Positions 18,365-30,300 of a stretch of 64,000 nt of DNA are shown piece by piece; within the stretch, counting starts at the first letter, position 1; each line of letters opens with the position of its first letter. Below the pieces are notes generated by a model. It searched no databases. It was not told the origin of the DNA and saw only the letters and a program-made list of their open reading frames with translations. The stretch lies in the NCBI RefSeq assembly GCF_024362695.1, contig NC_065408.1:15438001-15502000 (forward strand). The letters run 5' to 3'. The DNA is from Pectinophora gossypiella. Taxonomy: Eukaryota; Arthropoda; Insecta; Lepidoptera; Gelechiidae. Made by a program: the position numbers and the translations under genes.

Positions 18365-21300
18365 GTGAGTGTTTTATATAGCTGTGTAGCGGTGCGGAGG
18401 GTCGGATGAGGTGTTGCCAGGATACGCTCCACGGATACTCTCCGCACCGAGCTCCCGGCAGATCAATAACATCTCTATCACCTGGGATAGCATTATGCAA
18501 TGAGTTTGACTGACAATCCTGTTTATTTGGCAGATTATTACTTTGAATATGATTATGATTACACTTTTAAGTAGAATTTTATATTTTCTTTGTTCAATAT
18601 TTTGATTACTTTTGTTTTTCATTAGTTGTTTATGTTGTTGATCTGTCTCCTTTGTTACTGTTTTTCATGTCAATTGTTTTCTTACAGTTAATTTGATTTT
18701 GCGATTTTGATAAAGAAATGTTTTTTTCTTTGGCTTTTTCCCCTCAAGGTAAAACAGTTGTTGCAATTTTTTAAGTACTTTTTCATTATACCCTATAATT
18801 TGGCTATTTACCTGTTCACGAGTAATCTCTGTAGGAAATTGCAGGTTTATTTCAAAGGGGTTGCATTTCCCCCCTTTAATTAATTAGTTGGTTGCAAGAG
18901 GGCATTAAGCTGGAGTTGGATTACTGAGGAGTAATATTGGTGATTGTTAGATGAGTGCTTGGTGTTGCTTCATGATGCTTTATGTTTTTTTTTAATTATA
19001 CACAATTTTGTGGTTTCTAGTTAAGTAGCCTTTGTCTAGTACTGCATTTATAAATGTATAATTTGCATTGAATGATCCTATTAAGAGTTTCTGGTTATTT
19101 CTACACATCTCCAAGTACCTATGTAGGTATGTGAAAACAGAAAAATAATAGGGTAGTTTTGCAACTAGTCAAATCAGTTACTAAATGTCAAAACACAAAA
19201 TTTACTATGGGATTTGTATGAAAAAGCAACCATTGACGTCATAGAAAAACGTGACCAAATGTCGCACTTGTTATTACATTTTTCTTTATTAAAATTAATA
19301 AATAAGTTAAATAGAAAAAGAAAACGTTTTTTTACACTTTAAGAATTATCTTAAAGTAGGAAAAAAAGCAGTGCCCACCTATTTCTACCAAAGTATTTCT
19401 CCCAGGGGAAATAGATTTCCATTAATTTCTACTACATTGACATTATAAAGTATGTTGTATTAGAGCAGTAGAAATGAATGGAAATCTATTTCCCGTGGGA
19501 GAAATACTTTGGTAGAAATAGGTGGAAGCACTAAAAGAAAGATATTTAGTAATCAGTATTTCATAATTAGGGAACTACCCAATTCCTACTAATATGCAAG
19601 TGGTTTATCAAGATTTTATAAGGTTTTCTTGTGCTTTTATTTCAGTGGTACCCAACCTTTTATGGCCAGGGGGGACGCCTTCGATTTTTATTAGCACTGT
19701 TATTAGAACACAAGGTTGCCAAATAAACAGCGTGCAACGAAAAAAAAACCTTAATTGAAATGTTTATTGTAAATTATCGTCAAATTAATTCAGTTTCAAA
19801 TCTTACGTTGACTATTTTAGCTCTCGTTGACCCGCGGACCACTGGTTGCGCACGAGTGTTTTGAATTCTTCACCAACCCACAAACTATCTCATGGATAGT
19901 ATGAGGATTGGTGGTGTAACGGTTGCCAGGTTGCCAAACTTGTCCAGGCTTTATGAGAGTTGCGATTTGAAATCCTACCCTCATCCAAATTTCTCGTCGC
20001 GCCCGATATACGTACGGTCACGAGTACTAATATGTATACATTTTGAAACTATGTCACATTAACTTTTTTGATATATTAAACCGTAAGTCTCATTAAATGT
20101 GAAATATGATAGTGCGACAACTTGATGAACTTTCATGTCATGAGCAATAGCTCATGACTGTACATCTTGTTAAGGAGGCGGATGTTTATTAAAAGATTTG
20201 AGTGCATTTGACCACGATCCCGCCTGGTTTTAAGCAGCGATGTGGCCTAAGGTGGAGCACGCAAACTCAAATAATACCTATTCGCTCTTGCCACCGAAAT
20301 CACCAAATTATATGTATGTATCGGGGAACAATGACGCAGGGAGAGAATTCCATTCTTCAGCTGTTCGCATAATGAAGGAGGAAGCGAATCTAGAACGTCG
20401 ACCACATACGGATGGAATCCCTCCACGACGTGTCGTGCGATGGTGGAAAGGTGCAGGTGGAATCAGTTCGTGCAATTTCTGTGCACACTCACACATGTAA
20501 TGTAACCTGTAAAAACACAAAGACACGCGTTATTTTGTTATTAAGCTGTAATATGTTGTATGTTTGCAGACTTTGAGTGCGCTGGCGACGAGGTGCTAGT
20601 GGAGTCGTCGCCGCCCGCGTCGCCCGACATGGCGGCGCGTCTTGCGCAGCCCGCGCAGGTAACTTATACACTTGTATGTCATCCCGTCATTCATTATTCA
20701 TTATTAACACCGCTCACTTGCACGATTATCATTGTCATCTCCCTAGCGTTATCCCGTTTTTCACAGGGTCCGCTTACCTAACCTGAAGATTTGACAGGCC
20801 TAGTTTTTTACAGAAGCGCCTGTCTTACCATCCAACCCGCGAACGGAAAACTAGCCCAGCAGAGTTTAAGCCACATACCTTCAAAAATGCATATCTTGGG
20901 AATGTGGGTTTCCTCACGATGCTTTCCTTCACCGCTGAGCACGTGATAATCATTTATAATTGATCATCAAACGTGGAACTGTACGAAAACAAGCGTTTAG
21001 AAGATCTTGACGTAAAACGTCAAATACGGAAGACTCGACACAAGCCCTCCTACAACTATACATTTAATTCTGCTGGCCAGTTATTCTGTGCGCCATGTGG
21101 CCGAATCTTCAAATCGAAGTTCGGTTTTGCTAGTCATATTAGAGCCTATCATAACATCGACCTGGGATAGACATTTAGGAGTCGCCGTCGCCGGACACGG
21201 CTTGGATGAGGATGGATGGAATCATTTATAATCCAAACATGGATTCGAAAACAAATCAATCTTTGGTGGTGCTGCATTCGAACCTGCGACCTCAAAGTTA

Positions 21301-24300
21301 GAGGCAAGCGTTCTACCAACTGGGATATCACGGCTCCCTACTTCACTTGCACGAATATATGAATGATCTACGTCAGCAGTCGTAACGTGACGCGATATGT
21401 AACGAACACTATTGGCTACGTGATAAGTAAACCAGCCATTGTCAACGGTACTCACGAAAATCTAATTAAATAGAAAGAAAATGAATTGCATATTTTTCTT
21501 GTTGTATTCGTCTATTAGGATCTCATTATCTGGTATATAGAAAACGGCTTTGGGAGTGCTGTATTTGTTTTTATTAAAGGTTGTTATTTAGTTATTCTTT
21601 ATATAACTTTTCGCATAAGTATCTAAATATCTATTTACGGCAAATGTCATCGGGTCACTATTCTGATTTCAGTATAATTACAATGAGGCTATCCAGCTTA
21701 CATTCTTTAAAAATCACATAGATGGCGTTGTTTAGTTTAGGAAGTTGTATTATTGTTATAAACCATACTTTATGGCCAAAGAGAATATCAACGCTTATCG
21801 TTTTTTTTTTTACTTTGGTCCACTAGCCGTACTGTCAGCATTCTAAACTCAACAACGCCATCTATGTGATTTTCAAAGAACTACACCTGGAAAGTTCCTC
21901 ATTGTAATCAGTTCACGATGTCTAGAGTTCATCATCATCAGCCCATTAACGTCCCCACTGCTGGGGCTCGGGCCTTCCCTATGGATGGATAGGGAGATCG
22001 GGCCTTAAACCATCACGCGGGCCCAGTGCGGATTGATGGTTATTAACGACTGCTAATGCAGCCGGGACCAACGTCTTAACGTGCCTTCCGAAGCACGGAG
22101 GAGCTCGAGATGAAAACTTTTTTTGTGGTTACCCATCCTATGACCGGCCTTTGCGAAAGTTGCTTAACTTCAACAATCGCAGACCGTGCGCGTTTACCGC
22201 TGCGCCACCGAGCTCCTCCAGTGTCTAGAGTTAGTTATCCATAATGTTGAATTTGGCCATTCAATTCAGTGACTTGCGTCTTTTTGGACACAGAAGACAA
22301 CCAGAACATCATAGAGCTCAGGGGATTCTAGAATAGTTGTAATAATTTCACCGTTCCCGGTTTATACAGACAACGGGCGCGGGCGGCGGGACGTCGCCGA
22401 GTGCAGTGCGCGAGCTCATCGTCATCCCGGAGATACCCAACTCCATACACCTGCAGCACGCCATACAACAGGTATACTGACTTTTTATTTTGCAAATCCA
22501 TCCTGCCCGATACGTCAAGGTCACGGGCTCGGCGATCGGAATCATGTAGTCAAAAATGGTGGACGTAACCATGGTAACCACGATCTCGAGCGAGTCTAAT
22601 AGCGTCGGTTTTCCCGATGCCGATGCGCTAGCCCGTCTTGACGCATCAGCACAGCCCGGACTCGTCATACAAAACACCTCGTTTTACACAGACCCTACAC
22701 AGTCATTATTGTACACGCGCATCTGTGTGTGTGACGCCTAACACCATATGATTCAAGTCTAAACTATGTTCGATGAGGGTGAGGTAAACCTAGCTCAGAA
22801 GCTGGAGGGGAGCGGAGAGTTGCCGTTCTATATGTAGTATTGTTCCTTATTCTATGGCATCAGGCTCGATGGATTGGCTAGTCTAATAACCGAGTGTCCT
22901 TGATACTAGCCAGATTCTCACACTTCTTGATCATTTTCTAATCCTTAGAGCTGGTAAAGCTGAATAAGATGATTTGATAGACTTACAGCTGTCTGTCAAG
23001 CCTCAAGCAGCCTTCGGGGAACCTCTGCTCTCAGCAACAGTTTTTTTTTATTGTAACGCTACCATCGAGTAATTTATAAGAGTTTCATGAGTTCCTTTTA
23101 TGTCCAGGCGGGTTAAAACGGCCACATCGAAGCAATTCATCTAAAAAAGCATTTTGACATTTGTTTGCATTGCTCGCTAAATGACTCGCTAATTCCTCAT
23201 ATTACGCACTCTAATGTTGAACTCCATGCGCAGGTGTCGAGCACGGTGGTGGAAGTGAACGGCGACAGTTCTGGTCACTCCAGTCCTACTACGGAGGCCC
23301 AGCACACCTACATCACTGTCGCAAGTAAGTCATACATATTAGATTCCTTTTCGGTAGCAATCATATTTCTTCCGTGAAGGAAACTGGTATCATCATCTCC
23401 CTAGCGTGACGAGTATCCCGTTCACCGGGTCCGCTTATCTAACCTGAAAATTTGATAGGTCCGGTTTTTGAAAGAAGCGACTGTCTGTCTGACCTTCCGA
23501 TTGGAAGGGAAAAGCAGCCCAATTACAGGTTAGGTCACATACCTCCGAAAATCATCATCATTTAATATCCAAACATGAATTCGAAAACCAAATTCGAAAA
23601 TCGTTATTAGAAAGAGAAGAAAGTTTTTCTAAGTCACATGACCTAGTCTACTGGGATTCTCTTCGGGTTAGAAGGTCAGATAGCACGTCGCTTCTGAAAA
23701 ACCGGACTTGTCGATAACTTCAGGTTAGGTAACTAAGCAAACCTGGAACGAAATAAACGGGGTACAGTCAATGTAAAGTTAAATGTGATGTATTTGTCCT
23801 TAGAAAGAGTTAGTAAACAGAAAAACTTGCAGCTTTTTGTTATTAACGGCACAATGTAGATAGATTTTTAGCACTAAATACGAGTATAGTTTATTTGCAC
23901 ATTTATTTATTTTACGTGACAGTCGATATAATAAGAGACAGTTGTGTGTGCTCATGTTTTATATTTTTTATTTATGTACGTATGTATTTGTGACGTGTTG
24001 GCACAGTGCAGGGCGCATGGAAGGTCGAAGGCGATCCTATCAAGGTCGAGGCCAATGCGATCAAAGTCGAGGCGCCTGCTGATCACGAATGCAAGTTTGA
24101 TTTTATTTTTTGGTTTCTTTCCTTCTTGGTTCACCGGGGAAAAACCTGTATGTCACATGTCCGCTGCTTCTAACTAGCAGATAACGCTTTCATTCGTGCT
24201 GATTCATGTACGGTCACGAGCATTGATATGTATACACATTGGTACCATGTCACATTAACTTTTTTGACAAATTGAACTGTAAGTCTCACTAAATGTCAAA

Positions 24301-27300
24301 TATGTTAGTGCGACAGAGTCCTAAAGTGGGTACATTATATTGCTCATGACTGTACACACCATCTAATTTATTTTAAGTTGTATCTGTCATTTTCTTATCC
24401 CCCGAAAAGGAAAGGGACGGGGAGGGATTATCCAATCGACAGTCATAACATTTTTGGAACACACGTCAATTTTAGGCAGAAATTGAAAAAGCCCTCCCAA
24501 AAATAATATTGGTTGCATATCAGCGAGATGCCTATATAATTGGTCCGAGTAAATGATTCATTTTAAAATTAACAGTTGTCAATCTCCCGTCCCTCTCCTT
24601 TTCGGCGGATGAGAAAATGACAGGTTTAACTTAAAATAAAATCATGTGGTGTCTGTAGGAATCGGGGCCACTGTTTACCTCTGCTTCCAGCTCATCATTA
24701 ACTACGTGCTTTCCTGGGATATCTATTCTCTTGCTCTCAAATGCGTCTTCCTCATCGTTACACCTTTACTAGGCTACCTATTTTCTCCCTATCAAATGCT
24801 TCTAGGGGTTCTAAAAATCTTTGTGGCCTTTTTGAACCCCAGCCCATGTTTTGGTTACATTTTTACCTAGGCTTGGTTTCTCTACCCAGTTTTATCTTTC
24901 TCTACATTATCTAAGTTTCTGCCTCTTAATCTGGCTTTTCGCTGTTTTGGCCTGCCAAAGGTTTATTCATTCTTAATTTATTTATATAATTTATCTATTT
25001 CGTTTTCGTACAGTGACTACGCCTTGGAAAGTCGATGTGGATCCTAATTCAATGAAGCGTGAAACGTCCAATGATTATAAAAGCAAGTTTTTTCTTTTAG
25101 TTTACATTATTATTTTGGGCTTTTGTTGCATGCTAACGGGTTGATAGTTCTACTTATCAGTGATACGTTTTAATTTTCATCGATTAAACAATAACCACAT
25201 AAATCATCATTGCATCTTAATATATAAAGTCTTAAACATCTCCGAAAACTTGTTTGCTTATCGTTACAATGGACACACCATCTAATTTTATTTTAAGTTA
25301 TACCTGTCATTTTCTTATCCGCTGAAAAAGAAAGAGACGGGTAATCGACATGCATAAAAATGGAACACACGTAAATTTTAGGCAGAAATTTAAGAAACCC
25401 TTCCAAAGTTTTATATTGGCCAATAAAATAAAAAAAAAAAGTTTATTTCGGACATGTTCCATAGAGGTTAGTAACAAGCAATAAACAACTTAATCTAGTG
25501 TTAGTAATAGAACGATAAAAAATAAAAATAACATTTACACACGACACGGATCGACAATTACAAATAACAATAAAACGTACACATTAACACAACACATTAC
25601 TAATAAGCAGGTTCCCACCGCCTGGTCACCGGTATCTGCAAGTCCACTTCAGTATGTAAGCGCATCCAATAATCCGATAGAATTAAGTTGATAGCACACG
25701 TCAAACGGGTTTGCTTATGAGCGAGATGCCTATATTATTCATTCATTTTAAAATTAACAGTTGTTAATCATTCATCCCTTTCCTTTTCGGCGGATAAGAA
25801 AATGACAGGTATAACTTAAAATAAAATTAGGTGTCTGCAGGAATGGATGCCAATATTTATATATTCACTCTCTTTTAAGAAGGTAATGGTACCGATTTGG
25901 GAAACCATCAACTTAATTTGACAGGACTAAAACTAGCTCTATCTCTATCTTGCTCGTTTTGTAAGTTAGGGACGGCACTAATTTAAGAGCTGTCATAGTA
26001 CTGAGAGAATGCGTCAGAACTATACGCCTACAATTTTGAAATTAATTTATAATACAGCACTTCTGTAGGTACATACATGATATTAGTGACGTAGTAACGA
26101 AAACTTTGAGAGATGATTCACACCATGATGAGTTGATATAAAGTGAAATTTTCCGTCGCAAAAGTATGAAACTGAAAATAATAAATAAACAGTAACATTT
26201 TCCGATGTGCGTATGTTCACAGGGTGCTTTATTGCCTAACGTTTGATGTTGCATTGTATACAAATATCCATTCACAAAAGTGTTTGTGTGGCTTCCCACA
26301 ATGTTGCTTGGGAGTTTCTCAATTTTTAAGGCGATTCACGTTTCCTTTCATCTCACTAACAATTCGAGTACGAATGTTGGGGTCAGATTGAAGCCTCTGA
26401 TGGACTGGCAAACAATAATAACGCGCCCCTTACATCTCTAGCTGATTATCTCTACCTGTCAGATTTATACCATATTAAATACACCCCTTATATGGACCCT
26501 ATTACCTATTGTTTTCGATAAGGGGATGGTCAAATAAAAGCATAACATAAGACTATGTTCCAATCTGGGGCAGTCAGAGGTACGTCCATCGTAAGATGAA
26601 CTAAGTACCACCTCACCGAGCTTTCTTTAAAAAATAAAAATAAAGGTTTACGTTTTTTTATGAATGCAATCAAGTGGAATGTTTTGGGGTTTGAGAAATA
26701 ATATAAAGTGCACTATTTTGATGCCAGGTACTTACTGATACTTACCTATTACTACCAAAAATACATCTTGTGTGTTTTTCCACCCCCCTCCGGTTGATTG
26801 GGGGGAGGCCTGTGCCCAGCAGTGGGATGTATATAGGCTATTTTTAATGGTATGTATTTTTCCATTAGATTTCCAACAGTGGATTTTTTTCTTTGAATAA
26901 CAGAAAATGTTCATCTGCATCCAAACAAATAATTTCCAACACATGATTAATAGCACTTGCCCTTAAAACTACCTATTGGACTTGACGAACGTATACGACG
27001 CTTAGAGATGCATATGTAAAAAAAAAATGCTTTAATAATGTCGGATAATTGTTGGATGCCCCTTCAGATTATCTACCTGAGCGCTCAACTTGAATGGGGT
27101 TGGATTTATACGGTACCCTACCGTGATATTTGATAGTACACCTGCTTGGTTACCTTTGGATGACGCGTGCCAAGCGCGCGCCGCTGAATGCTTTCTATAA
27201 TATGACCTGTTAGTGGGTGTTCAAACTTTAGTACGTGGATATTAAAACAGCAGGATTTCTGTTCTTATGTGTAATAATAATATATAATAATAATCGTTTA

Positions 27301-30300
27301 TTTACTAAAAGAACACACATACATAAAACATACATAACAATAACTGCACTAAGCACAGCTTGTATCGCAGGGGCCTATATTGTGTTTCCTGTTATTTTTT
27401 GTCGGAATTAACAATTTAATAGTTAATCAATTACGGTTTCAATGTAAAGTTACTATTTATTATTTATAGGTATTGATTATATCCTGCTAACTAGTCTAAA
27501 ATAGTAAATTTAAACTCGAAATGTTATTTAGAATCCCGTTTTTTGAGCTGTTTCATTTTGTCAATAAGAATAATAAATGAATTATTTTGATGTGTAAATG
27601 TTAATGTAAAACAATTGGTTAGAAATTTGATTAAATATCCTAATTTTAAAAAAAATCAACTTTGCTAATAAATAAAAAAATACAACCTGTGTACCCCAAA
27701 TCTGGTATAACACCGGCCAATAAATGTACAAAGGGAAAGTTTGCAATTATATCGCTTACATCTCTTTCACAATTGGGATAACAGGTGGGGTGTTTGGCCC
27801 ACCCTGTAGGTTAGAGTGAGACAGGGTGATGGGACGGGCAGGAAGTTGTTAGAGCGGGACGGGTGATGAGATGTTCTGGGAAGTTGTGGTCCTGAGACAA
27901 GTTGCCTGGGAGACCTCCAGCGACATGGAGGTGCCTCGCTACCGGTCCTACTATCCATGTGAGTGCCTCCCCGGGCTCAAGGTTTCATAAGACAATTACA
28001 CACTGCCCGAAGTGAAGCGGTTAGCTCGTTCCGTTCCTTTGAGGTGTTCATTGTTCTTCGGTTTGTTCGGGTTTAAGTTATTAAATTATTAATTAAAATG
28101 TGTTAAATTAATCAATATTTATTAAAGAGATAGGAATTTAATTTATTGAAAAAAAATATATATTTGCTGCCATAAATACTTTTTCAGGAAGTATTGTTTG
28201 TTAGTATATAGTTGTTTTAATATTGTTTTGTAAATTGTTTTTTGGGATCAAGTTATTAAATTAATAATTAAAATGTGATAAATAATTAAATATGTACTAA
28301 AGAAATATGAATTTAATATTATATAAATAAAATGTTGCTACATATACTTTTTCAGGAAGTATTGTTTGTTAGTAGTTATAACTGTACATGTCTAAGTAAG
28401 AAGAGCGGTGTCTCCTAACACAGGTTTATATTAACTTAACAGGGGACACCTGCACCTACAATAATGTAATCGCTGATGCAAATAAATATATATTTTATTT
28501 ATTTTTATTTTTTTTTAGTATATAGTTGTTTTAATATCGCAATGTATTAATTATATTTGGTATTTTCAGAATAGATTTTATATTCTATATTTTTTTTAAT
28601 GGAATCGTTTTAATGCGTACGAAATGTTTTTCCTAGTATTGATTTGGCGGTAAACTATTTACAGCAGTCTGTTGACGGTTTATCATTTACATCGTATTTT
28701 TGGGGCTTTTTGAGGTGCTAATTGTTTATAACATTAATTATAAGCCTTGATCAAAATAATGAATTAACCGCATCTATTTTCATACACAAAATTGGTGTTT
28801 GTTCCATCTTTAACGCTAACCTAGTTCTTAATTTTTTTTTAATAATTATTTTTTGTTTTTTTTTTTTAAGGTGAGGGTGGCAATGGTGTCAACTACCACG
28901 TGCAGTATGTGGAGCCTCAGGAGTTGTATGGACAAGGACACCAGGGTCATATGTAAGTATATAATACAGTTTTTTAGCTTCTGCTGGATTGGATGTAAAG
29001 ACAAACCTTTCCAATAACAAACAACAAGCGGTAAACGTGTGTTAAAGTATTTGACAGCCAAGCAAAATTAAATTAAATTATCAAATCATTTGATTGAACT
29101 TTGCTTAGCTGTAAAATGATTAACAGCTTGTTTTTTTTATTGGCAAAGCGGGAAGTACACAACATAACATAACATAAATAGCCTATATACGTGCCACTGC
29201 TGGGCACAGGCCTCCTCTCATTAATTGAATTATCCTAGTGAGTTTTATTTATTTTTTTTTTTATCCTAGAGAACGGATGGACGCGTAAATGCTATTAGTG
29301 GTAAATAATTATTAAGGTTACAATAACTCAGAAAATGTGCTATAATAAACCCAACATTCTAATATTTTATTTTATAATTAAGTTAATAAATTTCTAATGT
29401 CGTTAGTTCCTAAACTAGCCTACTCACTATAAATTGTCTACTGGCTTGGCTGCATTTCGCATTATATGGGACTTTTCGTAGTTTTCAAGGTTAGGTAGTA
29501 GGAAGGTAGATTTTGGTACATAAAGGGGAATCGCGTTACCCCGAATATCACGCGAGCGAAGCCGCGGGCAAAAGCTAATACTATGCATCTCTGCCTACCC
29601 CTTTGGGGTTCTGGGATGAGAGTGTAAATCTAACAGACTATACAGCGTCACAAGTCAAGGAAGAAAGATTATATATTTTTTCTTTAATGCATTTGAAGCC
29701 CTACACAAATTTCGGTCATACAATAAGCATATTTCGCAATAGATCTCGTTAGCGGAACACTTCCATAAAATGGCGGCTGCGATATGGCTTCCGCGCCTTT
29801 AAAAACTTTCTTCCCGTTGGAAAGGCTGAGCTCAACTGACGTCACAACCTATTGTGTATACGGATTTCCAAGCCTCTTGCTTTTGCTTATTTTTAGATTG
29901 TGAAAGTTTTCCTTCGCCTTCCTGTTTTTGTATTTCGTCAGATCGAATTGCGCAGTTCCTGCTTGCCTTGTTCGTACCTACACTTGGGGCGTTTTCGCGA
30001 TTCCGAGAATGACATAACGAGATATGCTCATGTCTACATCCTATTGACATGCTATAAATAAACATACTCATATTCGCTAAGGAGTTTTTCTTAAAAAGCG
30101 TCCGAACCGTGTTGTAAATACGTATTGCATTAAGTTATGTAGATAGCATAAGTTCGTTCCCTTAAATTAAAATGTTGGCTGTTTAAATAAAGTGCAATAT
30201 CGGTTGTTAGGTGTCTTTACACACCGTCACTTGTGACAAGATGCGCCACGGACACTTTTTTACAGAAATGGTTTGTCTATTTGTAATACGAGGTCAATGG

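Noticed and set aside
19920..19945. Second possible X-box (GTTGCC half-sites in tandem)
   Set aside because: The half-sites are direct, not inverted, so the RFX consensus is not met.
20973..21170. Possible C2H2 zinc-finger gene
   Set aside because: It is flanked by 13-bp duplications inside a SINE and has no host exon context; best read as a LINE tail.
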